Below are positions 12,047-23,952 of a stretch of DNA of 64,000 bases, one piece after another (the first letter of the stretch is position 1; each line of letters starts with the position of its first letter). The stretch comes from Acytostelium subglobosum LB1 (lineage: Eukaryota > Evosea > Eumycetozoa > Acytosteliales > Acytosteliaceae): assembly GCF_000787575.1 (NCBI RefSeq), contig NW_012236520.1:372001-436000 (forward strand). The letters run 5' to 3'. A model generated the notes under the pieces. The model worked only from the letters and a program-made list of their open reading frames with translations. It was not told the DNA's origin and ran no database searches. Both the position numbers and the translations under genes were made by a program.

Positions 12047-13052
12047 TTAAACCTTTGCAATCTATAAATTAATTTAAATTTTTGATACCATGTCTTTATG
12101 TTGTTATTTGTTAAGAGTGAGCAAGATAAGAGATAGAGGTATCAATCAAGATAAATAGTTTGAATTCTATACGATGGAGGGAAGGGCAAGAACATCGATA
12201 CACTGAGGAGAAGTGGACACTCCTGGAAGATAACGATCATATTCCAAATTGATAAATTGGGTGTCTTATGTTTGATACTCGAGTAATACCTGCCCCTTTC
12301 AATCCATTCCATCCAAACCAATAGGCTCTAAAGTTATGGATGCCTGCTAATTCAATAAATTCTCATCCCCAATCTTGGTGGTAAGTATTGGAGGTGTATC
12401 TGATATATTGAGAGCAGGAGAGCTTTCCAAATGGAAACGGACCTTGAACATTGATTGTGGTTTAGTAATATTACACTAACATTAATGATACTTGGAACAT
12501 TGTAATTTTGCACACTAGGAGTAACTTCAAGTGTGTGACCAATTCAAGAGGAAAGTGGAGTCGGGTCTGAGTATGGTCATGAAGGGTCAGGAAGGGTCAA
12601 CTCTTCAACAATGAAATAATCAATCCTACTAGTTACTTCAGGGGCTAAAAAATGACTTTGTCATTGATTACGATGTATATCGATGTGGGATGATATAACA
12701 CAATGAAAGGTGTGAAATCAATAGGCCCACCAATCCTATTGAACAGGACTGAAGTGGAAGTTACATTCTCAGTAGGAATTAATATGATTAAATGTATAGT
12801 AGAATTTTTCAATACACTAAAAATTTCATTCTTACCACGATCAGTGTGTGCACATTTGTAGGTTTTGGGTGGTGATGGCAAGGGGCATGAGATAGAGGAG
12901 GAGGGGGGATTGGTGGAGAGTCAACAACCAAGCATATTAGACTCATCATACTATTAGGAATAATAGTGCGCCAATGATGGAAGGAAGGTATATAATAAAT
13001 TTTTCCACAATCATTGTAATTCATTAATCTATTTCCAAGTTGCCAGAAGAGA
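12047..13052. other. Spacer with possible degenerate coding remnants on the minus strand
   Basis: No intact gene is visible. On the minus strand, short open stretches look protein-like but are separated by stops and frame changes: one at about 13024-12840, one at about 12840-12645 (Val/Ile/Thr-rich, beta-like) and one at about 12250-12165. They could be the eroded remains of a secreted beta-sandwich protein, or a many-exon gene that I cannot resolve. Confidence 0.3.
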
Positions 13053-16000
13053 ATGAAGAATATTTCTTTGGTAATTTTATTATTATTTATAAGTTATTGT
13101 TTGGCTGACAATGGTATGTACTTTATATATTTTGAAAGGATTAAGGGAATTATTACCTTTTGGAATCCAATCTAACGAATTTTTCACATTTCAAATAAAG
13201 GTCGGTGTGGACAAGTAATTTGTCCAATTAATCAGATCTGTTGTGGCGGCCAACAACTCGGACTACCTGAACGTTGTTTCGACAAATGTTTGTTCAGGAG
13301 ATGTCCATGTGATACGGAGTGTCAAGTCATCAATGGCAATGCAGTTTGTGTTAGCCAAACGACTGCCTCGACAACGTATACAACAACAGCCACAACTACC
13401 AACACCCAAGGCAGCTCCATTGCCTCGACAACCGTGAGCACTGCCTCTCTGACGTCAACGGTTGCCTCCACAACAGTAACCACCGCGGCGACAGTTGCCA
13501 CAACTACTGCCTCGACATCTGGCATTGTTACTGCTACAACATCCGGAGTCGTCTCAACAGTTGCGACCACCACAGTGTCGACTGCATCGACCGTTGCTAG
13601 TACCGTCGCAAGCACTGTCTCCCAGGTTACGGCAACCACAACCCAGTCCACTAGTGCAAGCACTACAGTGTCCACCACGTCAAACCCAACGTCAACAACA
13701 ATATCTACAACTGCTTCGACCACCGTCACCACAACAGCCAGTGGATCGACAAGTGCAACAACCACCGTCTCTACTCAATCGACCACTGTTTCTACAGTCG
13801 CCACAACCACAACGTCTACGATACCCGTGACAACAACAGTGTCAACTACAGCCTCTACCCAGTCTACCACTGCCAGCACTGTGGCCTCCACTACTGAACA
13901 AGTCTCAGCATCGTCCACCTCGGCCACAACAACAGTATCCACTCAGTCTACGATTGCCAGCACCACCGCTACCACTACTGCCGGTCCAACATCGACAACA
14001 TTTACCACCACTGTTTCTACCACTGCCACGACCACTGGTAGATCATCAACAATCACCCAGACCACATCAGCAACGACTACGATTACTACGACCGCCACCG
14101 GAACCGCAACCACTTCAGTGTCAACAACCGTGTCCACTCAATCAACTGTTGCCAGCACTGTTGCCTCCACTCGGCCACTGGTCCAATCACATCCACCGTC
14201 GCAACTACNACCGTGTCCACTCAATCAACTGTTGCCAGCACTGTTGCCTCCACCACTGCTCAGGTCTCAGCATCGTCCACCTCCGCTACCACAACTGTTT
14301 CTACCACTGCCACGACCACTGGTAGATCATCAACGATCACCCAGACCACATCAGCAACGACTACGATTACNACGACCGCCACCGGAACCGCAACCACTTC
14401 AGTGTCAACAACCGTGTCCACTCAATCAACTGTCGCTAGCACTGTTGCCTCCACAGGTTCTGCCTCGGCCACTGGTCCAATCACATCCACCGTCGCAACT
14501 ACCACNGTGTCTACAACCGAAGCACCAACGTCAACTGTTGCCACCACAACTATGTCAACCTCTGCAACTGGCCCAGTTACTACTACAACTGCGTCAACGG
14601 TATACCATGATAGTACCACAGTGACAACAGCGCTACCCACTACCGCCACCAGCACCACGGTGTCCACTCAGTCTGCCACCACGACCGCCTCGACTTCCTC
14701 TGTCCCAACTACCACTGCTAGCACTGTTGGTACTACCACCGCTTCTACTACCTCTCCAGACGTGTCAACGATCACTCAATCAACCACTGCCACCACGACT
14801 GCAACAACAACTGCCATCCCAACGACCACTGCCTCAACAACTGCTTCGACAACATCCCCAAACGTGTCTACGATCACCCAAACCACCACGGCAACAACNT
14901 CNGTNCCAACNACNACTGCCAGNACTGTTGGNACCACCANTGCNTCAACTACTACGCCNGACATNTCNACNATCACTCAGTCCACCACGGCCACAACTAC
15001 TGCTACCACATCCATCCCAACGACAACTGCCTCAACGACAGCTTCAACTACATCNCCNGACGTGTCTACCATTACCCAGTCTACCACGGCCACAACCTCA
15101 GTCCCAACGACGACTGCATCCACCACCGCCTCGACCACCTCGCCAGATGTATCCACTATCACCCAGTCCACCACTGCCACTACAACAGCCACAACCTCTG
15201 TACCAACGACCACAGCCTCCACTACAGCCTCTACAACAGCCTCCACCACTTCGCCAGATGTTTCCACTATCACTCAGTCCACCACGGCTACTACTGGCAC
15301 AACCTCCACCCCTACTTCGACCACGGCATCGACCACTCAGGTCATCGTTATCACAACTTCAGTTGTGAACAACAGGTTCTCCATTGCTGGTTACATCTGG
15401 GACGCCACCGGAGATCCAGCTGTTAAGCTTGACAAGACAAAGGGCCTCAGAGGAGTGATGAAATTGTTTGATATTGATGGAAACAGAGTAGACGAGATCA
15501 CTTCCTTTGCCGATGGATCCTACATGTTTGTAGACCTTGCTCCAGGTACATACTGTATCCGTGGACCCTCCGACATTGCCAACTACAAGTATGCCCCACA
15601 AAAGGGTGACAACGTCTTCCTCAATGGCAAGGTCTNTGTCACTATTGGTCCGAGTCTCAACAACGTGCATTTGGCCATGGTTAAGGATGAAACCTTCTCA
15701 GTCAGTGGTATGTTGATGGATAGCCTGCAGATCAATCATCCAACACACTTGGTACTAACACCAACACACAATACCACATTAAAGGTTTCGTTTGGGATGA
15801 CTCTGAGGATGACCAAGGCATTTTGGATTTGAACAAGCCTGAAGAAATGGGTTTGACACTCCTGGATTCCAATTCCAATGTGATCAGTGTGTCCAACTTC
15901 ACAGGAAACTACACATTTGACAACCTAGATGCTGGTGACTATTGTTTGAAAGCCGCCCAATCCACTTTTGACAACTACGTCAACGGATCCGCCAAAGGTG

Positions 16001-18402
16001 ATAGTGTCTTCAACCAATCCAAGTATTGTTTCACTCTTGGACCAAATATCACCAACGCCCACTTGCGTAAGTTATTATCACAATCCTAAACATCATTTTG
16101 TTCTAATACAAACTTTCACTACAATCAATCAATCAATCAATCAATTATAGGTATCACCAAGATGGTCCCATTCTCTGTAAGAGCATGGGATGACTCTGAG
16201 GTCAATCAAGGAATATTTGATGAATCAAAGACTTTAGCTCACATTAACTATACTTTCATCAATTCTGATGGTGTTGAACCATACACAGGTCTCTACACAC
16301 CTTTTGCCAAGTATCTCGTAGCTGCCCCCCGAGGACGCACATGTGTCAGTCTGTTACCACCATTTGTGGCCAAATACAGCAGAAAAAATTTAGAATTAAC
16401 TGCTCTCTACACCCGCTCTACTGTGCGCAAGAATGACAATGTCTATTTCGATGACAACAACCAGTTCTGCTTCGACCTCCAACCCAACAAGACAATCACC
16501 GACCCGCTCGATCCAAGTGTATTGGACATATATGCAGGTATGTATATTGATATAAGAATGGCTTGATAAACTTGAACTAACCACATTTGATCAATTCCGT
16601 CAATTAATCAATCAATCAACCAATAACAACACCCCCTCCTTCATAGCATTTATCAACACAAACACAAAATTCAAAGTTTCTGGATTCGTTTGGGATGACT
16701 CTGAGGATGACCAAGGCATTTTGGATTTGAACAAGCCTCAAGAAATGGGTTTGACACTCCTGGATTCCAAATCCAATGAGATCAGTGTGTCCAACTTCAC
16801 AGGAAACTACACATTTGACAACCTAGATGCTGGTGACTATTGTTTGAAAGCCGCCCAATCCACTTTTGACAACTACGTCAACGGATCCGCCAAAGGTGAT
16901 AGTGTCTTCAACCAATCCAAGTATTGTTTCACTCTTGGACCAAATATCACCAACGCCCACTTGCGTAAGTTATTATCACAATCCTAAACATCATTTTGTT
17001 CTAATACAAATTTTCACTACAATCAATCAATCAATCAATCAATTATAGGTATCACCAAGATGGTCCCATTCTCTGTAAGAGCATGGGATGACTCTGAGGT
17101 CAATCAAGGAATATTTGATGAATCAAAGACTTTAGCTCACATTAACTATACTTTCATCAATTCTGATGGTGTTGAACCATACACAGGTCTCTACACACCT
17201 TTTGCCAAGTATCTCGTAGTTGCCCCCCGAGGACGCACATGTGTCAGTCTGTTACCACCATTTGTGGCCAAATACAGCAGAACAAATTTAGAATTAACTG
17301 CTGTCTACATCCGCTCTACTGTGCGCAAGAATGACAATGTCTATTTCGATGACAACAACCAGTTCTGCTTCGACCTCCAACCCAACAAGACAATCACCGA
17401 CCCGCTCGATCCAAGTGTATTGGACATATATGCAGGTATGTATATTGATATTAGAATGATGCCTTGATAAACTTGAACTAACCCCACCTCATTTGATCAA
17501 TCAATCAACCAACCCATCACAACTACTTAATAGCAATGGTCAGACCAAGGATATCTGGCTTCGTTTGGGATGACTCTGGAAAGAATGATCAGAAGGGAAT
17601 ACTCAATGTGTCAAATCCAAGACCAGACATCACTCTCTCTTTGCGCACAAAGGATGGAGTTGAAGTAGCGAAGAAGACAGTGACTGGAAACTACTCGTTC
17701 ACTGATGTCCCAGATGGAGATTACTGTATCTGGGCGACCGGCGCATACGCAGATTGGGTATATAATCCTGCTATTGGAGACAGTGTGTACAACGCATCTA
17801 AATACTGCTTCACATTTGCTTCAAAGAATATCGACAATGTTCATCTTGGTATGTGTTTGTTGATGTGACCATTCATTAATTCAAAACATTCACTAACAAT
17901 ACCCTTCCCTACCCTTACAATACTCTCAGGTGTCACCAACCTAATGTCCATCACTCTTAGAGCTTGGGATGACACATCAGTCAACCAAGGAATATATGAT
18001 GATGTCAAGGTACTTGCTGGAATACAATTCCATGTTGTTTCATCAGATGGATACATCAGATATCCAAATGGTGCAACAATATCTGGTGTAATTATATTGA
18101 ACTCACCGCAAGGTCCTACATGCTTCCAACTCGATCCCATTGATGGCGCATATGGTTTAAACAGAGAATACATCCAATCCTCCATGTTCCAGAACAACAA
18201 CACTCAATTCGATTCCAATGGAAGGTACTGCTTTGACCTACAAGTTTACATTCCTGGTGAGGATCCCAATCTAACAAGAGCACCACAAGATGCTAGAGTT
18301 GGTAAGTAATCGATCCATTGAAAGAAAGCATGAGTTATTGATGAATATACTTACTTACAATATATATATCTACCACACTTCATAGCTATGGTCAAGAAAT
18401 GA
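13053..18402 (+). CDS. Large secreted mucin-like protein with SdrD_B/Cna-B-like domains (colossin-like)
   Basis: Exon 13053-13113 encodes a signal peptide. Exon 13201-15707 encodes a cysteine-rich segment (about residues 21-75), then some 650 residues of Thr/Ser-rich mucin-like sequence, then the first beta domain. Six more domain exons follow (15785-16066, 16151-16537, 16647-16964, 17049-17435, 17534-17848 and 17930-18301) and a tiny last exon (18386-18402). Domains alternate between a GFVWDDS...GNYTF...GDYC type, like SdrD_B/Cna-B, and an RAWDD...CVSL...CFDL type. The product is probably a secreted, heavily O-glycosylated matrix or surface protein of the colossin class. No GPI or membrane anchor is seen at the end (AMVKK). 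The frame breaks once in the repeats near 14168, by what looks like a 10-base loss relative to a sister repeat, in a stretch with Ns; misassembly is likely. Confidence 0.8.
13360..15350 (+). repeat. Thr/Ser-rich coding repeats of the mucin-like gene
   Basis: Tandem and dispersed ACN/TCN codon repeats. A block near 14000-14160 recurs almost exactly at 14300-14450. A unit reading TTASTTSPDVSTITQSTTAT repeats about six times from 14750 to 15290. More than 20 ambiguous bases fall here, so several near-identical copies were probably merged in assembly. Confidence 0.85.
15787..16684 (+). repeat. Tandem duplication, copy 1 (898-bp unit)
   Basis: The unit carries one GFVWDDS-type exon, an intron, one RAWDD-type exon and the following intron. 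It matches the next 898 bases almost base for base, introns included. Confidence 0.9.
16685..17500 (+). repeat. Tandem duplication, copy 2
   Basis: Near-identical to 15787-16684 at a constant offset of 898. Similarity fades in the intron after about 17500. The few differences, such as Glu/Gln after NKP and Ala/Val before APRGR, imply a recent event. Confidence 0.88.
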
Positions 18403-18846
18403 AAGTGAAAGGCAAGTCTCACTTCAAGATTGGGTAGCCAATCAATCAATCAATCAATCATCAAGTTAAACAAATAATCTAATCAACTAAAAAATAATAA
18501 TAATAATCATAATAATAATAATGACAATAAATCAATTAATTAATAACCCAAGATTATGTTGGAATCATTCCAACAAGTCCAATGACTAAAAAAAGTTTAT
18601 TACTCTATGATTGGACTGATTAATATGAGCAACTTTTGTCAAAATAAGCGTGGGTAGCCAGCTTCTCTTGTCACCATACAATGAGGCATAGCATTTAGCA
18701 ACTTTGAATTAATTCATTTTTAGAGTCCCATAAATCATTTATTATTAGCCTGACCTACCTTCTGATGGTGGTGATCATTGTGTGTTGAGTATTATATTAT
18801 TTGTTGTTCATTCATACATTACTATATTATTACATGACTATATATA
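18403..18846. other. Spacer downstream of the mucin-like gene
   Basis: AT-rich DNA with TCAA and TAA runs. No gene is seen. The string GGGTAGCCA occurs twice (about 18430 and 18652). A CCCATAA motif at 18728 resembles the dictyostelid small-RNA upstream element, but no RNA follows that I recognise. Confidence 0.35.
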
Positions 18847-18911
18847 ATGGAGAAGAAGCGTGTATTGACCTCCTCATCTCAAGAGGAGAATGAGACAAAG
18901 CGACCAAAGAA
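18847..18911 (+). CDS. Possible start of a gene running into an assembly gap
   Basis: An ATG after a TATATATAA box opens 21 charged codons (MEKKRVLTSSS...), which run without a stop into the N gap. It is too short to identify and may be chance. Confidence 0.2.
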
Positions 18912-19011
18912 NNNNNNNNNNNNNNNNNNNNNNNNNNNNNNNNNNNNNNNNNNNNNNNNNNNNNNNNNNNNNNNNNNNNNNNNNNNNNNNNNNNNNNNNN
19001 NNNNNNNNNNN
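18912..19011. other. Assembly gap (100 N)
   Basis: Exactly 100 Ns, the usual placeholder for a gap of unknown size. Confidence 0.99.
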
Positions 19012-19240
19012 TGCTACCTTCATCCTCTTCACTTGATCTCGCAGGTTTCTTGCCTTCTCTCTTCTCGAAGGCTCTCATCCTCTGTTGCATATCACCCAAC
19101 ATTCCAAACAACCTCTCGAACTTGGTGTTAACGTCATCCTCTTGTACATCCTTCTGTTCATCCTTCTGTACATCCTTCTGTTCATTCTCCTTCTGTACAT
19201 CCCCCCCATCCTTCTTGTTTCTTGATCTTGATCTTGACAT
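19012..19240 (-). CDS. Partial charged, coiled-coil-like protein, truncated by the gap
   Basis: On the minus strand an ATG at 19240 follows a TATAAATATATAA box and opens about 76 codons into the gap. The protein begins with an SR-type segment, then Glu/Lys/Asp/Gln repeats built on a DVQKDEQK unit, then a helical stretch (FERLFGMLGDMQQRMRAFEK) likely to form a coiled coil. The composition and TATA position support a real 5' end, but the family is unknown. The plus-strand frame at 18847 converges on the same gap. Confidence 0.4.
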
Positions 19241-19623
19241 TATTAAAGTAAACGAGTTATATATTTATATGGTGGTAGTCCAAATGAAATAAACTAGATT
19301 GGAGGCTGTCTGGCGGCAGCTTTTTGATCACTCGCTCGCGCAGCTCACTCACACACATCATTTGGAAGATCCGAAATAAACCATACATACATTATATATA
19401 ATCAGCCTGGTCGAAGTGAAAAAAAAAAAAAAATTAACTGACGAGCCAATTTAATTGTCCCACAATGTTCCAATAAATGATACCCAATATTCAAACTCAA
19501 AAACTCACTTTTTATTCTTTGGTCCTTGGTGCAGCCTTTCTGCCAACTCCACCATTGACAACCAACTTACAAGGGTCCATTGAAGAAGAACACCAAGGAA
19601 CCAACAATGTTGTAATATTATTA
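19241..19623. other. Spacer between the gap fragment and TERT
   Basis: Holds a TATA-rich stretch, a CTCGCTCGCGCAGCTCACTC patch and a run of about 14 A at 19420. It also holds the 3' flank of the telomerase gene. No gene is seen. Confidence 0.4.
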
Positions 19624-22600
19624 TTAGTAGATAATATTCAAAATGTCATATGCATTGATATTAAGAAGGTACTGTAACTTTGGTTGGATGTTCCTATACT
19701 TTTGTTGGAAGGAAAGCGTGAATGATAGTCTTGCAAGTAGACACCTGTACCTTGATTGTTTCCTCAACAGCACATGTCTAAATGCACTCATTGACATCCA
19801 ACTGAACTCCACCAAAGGTATCAAATCAGATCGTCCAATCTTCCTCAAGAATAGCTTGCGAGTGATAAATGACAGATTTAAAACAATACCTTTCCATGAC
19901 AAATGAATATGTTAGTTTGGTTGATCTGATTGGTTGATTGATCCTGTGACCTACTTTTTTGGGCTATTGATATCTCATTCGCGGATTGATTAATTGTGTT
20001 TGAGAACTCTTTGTTCCAACAATGGAAAACGATTCCAACGAATAAGAATGTTCTGTAGATGTTTAGATAGACTGTCTTGAGTGAGTTCAACATTGGATCA
20101 ATGAGTAGTATATCCCTTTTGTGATTGATATATGAGTAAGTTGACAATCCATCAAAAAGGTGATCAGTATAACATACAACTTCTGATTGATTATCTTGGT
20201 CAATAACTGTGATAGAGTGTTTTCCCATGTTTGTGTTGAGTTGTTGTTGGAATTGAATATCAACGAATCCTCAAGTCCTAATGAATAATATCATGTTAGT
20301 TGTTTGAGTGATGTTGATACATTTACACTTACTCCTTCCAGTTAACTTTGAATAATCTTGAAGTATCTCAAAGTGTTTGGTTCCAATCAGGAGTCCACAC
20401 CAAGGAATATAGTATTCTATTGAGTAGATGGTCAATAAAGGCAGGCCAATTGACAATAACGAAGTATGCTTACGTACCATCATCAAACATGATAAGTGAT
20501 TGTGTGTTATCTGGGAAGTTGAGTGTCTTTTGAATGTTGCACTTGACACCATACTCGAGGTCTGTGTCATTGGAGAATATGTCCATGAATCGATCAGCAT
20601 TCTTCTTGGAGTCTGTGATGTAGAAGTAGTCATCGACAAACCTGGCGATCATGTTATAGGCACCTGGATCATTCTTGAGTAGACTTGGCTTCAATAGTCT
20701 ATTGTCCAAATCGCCAAGGTATAGACAACATAATGTTGTGGAGCAGACTGATCCCTGAGGTATACCCTTCTTCTGTATGAATGTGTCATCATTGTACTTT
20801 ACAGCATGTTCGAATATCAACTCCTGCAGTACCTCCAATACATGTGTTCTGTCCACTGAGTTTGGTACAGTTTGCTGGAATGAGTATGAGTGCGATTGAT
20901 TGATTTGGTAAGTTGGATGTCCAAGTTCAATTTGGTCTTCCCTTGGACTTACAGATAGGAACTCTTTGAATGATTGCCTATTCTCCAAGCGAGTCTTCTC
21001 TTCAATGAAGTGGCCCAAGTCATCTGCTGATGTGGCCACAGTATGTGTCTCAAAGTGGCCAAGCTTGGACTTGGTCTTCATATTGGTGACCAAGTAATCC
21101 TTCTGTTTGTTTGTTTTTTTTAGAATGGTCATTCAATCCATCAATCATATAGTGATGATACATACATGAGTGATTACTTTGTCACAGATGATTGACATTA
21201 ACTTCTCCTGGTTCAATGAATCGAAACACTTGTTAATGTCCAATGTGATCATGTAGATTGATTTGAGTGTACGTAGGATGGGCTTGACATTTTTGAACAG
21301 CTCGTATATGTGTAGTCTACTGCCAACTGTGCATCCAATCAAAGATGGGTTCCTAACAATCTCATAACGTAGTACTGGAAGGACGCCCCTTGACGCCAAA
21401 GAGTTACCAGACTCTTGGAAGTTGTACTCAATAATCGATGATCCTTCATCCGATATCAATGACAACTTGGTATTTGGATATCCAATGTTCACGATCGGAC
21501 GAAGTGACTTCTCCTTGGGAAGGAATCGCAGGAATGATAATCCAGATCGTCTGTTTCCAAATATATTATGATCCTAATATTATTTGAATGAATGAGTGAG
21601 TCTGTGATTGATTGATTGATGGAGTGAGAGTGACATCATACCCTGAATGTAATTGATCGATAGTTGGAACGCTTGAGTGCTAGTAGTTGGACTCTGGCCA
21701 TACGTATCCAATCAGATTTGATGTAATAGATGTAGTGTTTGGAACTGGCAGTATTGGTACAATAAAAGTGATTGGATATGATACTTGGTACCAAGTCTTC
21801 AAACATCCACCATAAGAACTGTCTGAGATACTTGAGTTTGCCAATGATGAACTGATCACACTGATGATAATGATGATGGGAAGGGTTAGCAATGACCATG
21901 GACATGACATGGACACTCGACATACATTGAACATGGACACAAAGTGATCGAGGTATATCTTGTACTTCTTTGTGATCAAATATTCGAGTAAACCTGGAGA
22001 ATGATTGAATGATTGAGTGAGTGATTCGACGAGTCTGGATCCGGATTGGGATGGAAATACTAACAGTTGGCAAAGATGCTCTTGTTTGAATGTGATCCCC
22101 AGAGTTTGATTGAAGGGAATAAATTGTTGATGACGGTCAGGACGAAGCGATAGACATAGTGTACTTCGATGTTGGTACCAATCAATGTCTCTATGTTGAG
22201 CTGTGAGGCGTTAACCTCTATGTTTGTGAGGAAGTTGTTATGTTGCTTGCCCTGTGACTCGGCTACAAACTTGAGAAGTATGGCATCGTAAGGGAACCAT
22301 TTGAGCTTCTTGAACACGCCAACAAACATCTTCCTGGTGGCCATCACCCTGTCACTCATTGATGTCAAAGCTGTATATGTATCATTATTGGGATGATCCA
22401 TTGAGTTGACATTGAATGAACAAGTGATCGGTTTGCAGAATACATTCCACAACAATAGATCAACGTCATGATCAACAGTGTATGATCCATCTAATCATAG
22501 ATTCAGAGTCAGTCAGTCATGAGTCGGTCAGGCTTGGACGAGGATGAGTACGTACACTTTGGAATTGAGTACTGTGCAACAGGTGCTCGCGAGTAGAGCA

Positions 22601-22913
22601 TATGTGTTCGATGGAAGCTGATCTCATTGTTGACAGGTGGTGGTGCCATTGGCAGGGCCAGTGGCAGGGTCAGGGGATGAGCATCATGTGAGACAGGTGG
22701 TGGACCATCCTTTACAATATCGATTGGCATTGGCGTCACTGTCTTTCCATGTCTTCTCTTTCTCTTTCCTCTACGTGTTCGTTTGTTGTTGTTTGTCTTT
22801 GAAGTTGATGATCGAACAACTATAGTCTCGTCATGTTCTTGTAGTTCATCATCATCATCATCTAGGTCCAAGTCATCATCATCATCATAATGAGATCTAT
22901 TCTTATTGTACAT
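19624..22913 (-). CDS. tert: Telomerase reverse transcriptase
   Basis: Nine exons join in frame to 922 residues: 22913-22556, 22490-22065, 21993-21926, 21860-21642, 21573-21166, 21102-20478, 20416-20333, 20269-19955 and 19889-19624. TERT copies telomeric repeats from its RNA template. Visible motifs are the T motif (WWMFEDLVPSIISNHFYCTN, about 300-320), motifs 1/2 (LRFLPKEKSLRPIVN, about 372-386), motif A (D469 in LDINKCFDSL), a long insertion between A and B', motif B' (GIPQGS, 606-611), motif C (VDD with D650/D651) and motif E (IPWCGLLIG, about 705-713). A C-terminal extension aligns by eye with that of animal TERT. The N terminus is an acidic tract followed by a basic, nuclear-signal-like stretch (TRRGKRKRRHGK). 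Motif T and the A-B' insertion separate it from retroelement transcriptases. The acceptor of the last exon (AAAG) is non-ideal. Confidence 0.93.
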
Positions 22914-23013
22914 AATGTAGTAGCGTGTTACGGCTACTAGGTGCGCTGTTTATTGGATGAGTGATCGATCACCTCATCAACCTATCTATTTTCTATGTAA
23001 TCAAGTATATCTA

Positions 23014-23520
23014 TCACTTTCGTATCTTCTGCTCAATCTCTTTAGTTATTGGAGTGAATGGTGTATCAACTTGATTTATCTCTGTATTGTTATTAGCATG
23101 TTATTCATATAACTTCAATCAATTAATCGATCGAATGATCAACCAAAAATGACTGACATGACTGATGATCAGTCAAACACATACCAGTTGCAAACAATGA
23201 TAAAGTACTCTGTTGTTTAGTTCTATAGTATTCCGATATAGTCTTCTTATTCAGGAACCATACCAGACATGTCATCGCAAGTAATGTTACCAATACAACT
23301 GTCAATCCTAGAATGACCTGTATCTATAACAATGATCGATTGATTGGATGCATAAGTGAACAACATCCCAATACACTTTATCATCTACTTGCTGGGCTCA
23401 CTCAATGTCTATGACACATACTTGTAGCTTTGTATTGATCTCTGCTGACAATAACTCATTGTTCTTATCTGCCCATTCTTGCATCAACCTAAGACTGTCA
23501 TCTGTTATCTCTACAGCCAT
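23014..23520 (-). CDS. Small single-pass membrane protein, unknown function
   Basis: Three exons (23520-23422, 23323-23185 and 23081-23014) with clean GT/AG borders join in frame to 101 residues. An acidic N-terminal helix (about 33 residues) precedes one transmembrane segment (VILGLTVVLVTLLAMTCLVW, about 36-55) with NKK on its far side. A short polar tail ends in EQKIRK. There is no signal peptide, so a tail-type or type II/III membrane protein is plausible. It lies about 100 bases upstream of tert on the same strand and is divergent from the TRAF-like gene. I do not recognise a family. Three consistent exons argue that the gene is real. Confidence 0.6.
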
Positions 23521-23775
23521 TTGATTGATAGATACTTACTTATCTTGTAGGTAAGTAAGTAAGTCGCAATGATGAGATAATTATTGTGAGGGTATGTGTG
23601 TGAGGGTATGTTGTTGGACCAAGTTGGTCAAGAATGAGATAGAGAGGTGGTTGATGTCAGCTCACCCCTTCCCAAACAAACACAACCCACACAAATACAT
23701 CCAGTCACTCACAGTGTCATCCAACCTTGAGTGAGCTCATTCATCTCAATCTCACTCTACCTCTCTACAACTACA

Positions 23776-23806
<31 letters not shown>

Positions 23807-23952
23807 ATACTAATATCAATCATACATACCAACAAACATTGAAATTCAAACAATCCAATCAACATCAACCAATCAATCAAACATTGACTGCTTTGAATAG
23901 ACATCCTCCTTAATAAGAAGGAAAGTCCAAACAACAAGGATTAGACTAAAAG
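23521..23952. other. Divergent promoter region
   Basis: Lies between the small membrane protein gene (minus) and the TRAF-like gene (plus). It contains GTAAGTAAGT and GTGTGAGGGTATG runs and an (ACT)n tract at about 23768-23805. No gene is seen. Confidence 0.5.

Noticed and set aside
13322-15273. Long open frames on the minus strand and in other plus frames of the Thr-rich region
   Set aside because: They are mirror images of the ACN/TCN repeats (Val-rich or Pro/Leu/Gln-rich) and have no start context or domains.
13360-15350. Regular tandem repeats suggestive of a CRISPR array
   Set aside because: The repeats are codon-based, without unique spacers of constant length, and are in frame with a secreted protein of a eukaryote.
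18726-18736. CCCATAA motif like the dictyostelid small-RNA upstream element
   Set aside because: No downstream RNA with the expected stem or the conserved 11-base motif of class I RNAs was seen. The motif also occurs elsewhere (about 30470) by chance.
19624-22913. Reverse transcriptase domain suggesting a retroelement
   Set aside because: The T motif, the long insertion between motifs A and B', the WCGLLIG motif and the TERT-type C-terminal extension identify the host telomerase subunit. No integrase, RNase H or repeats surround it.
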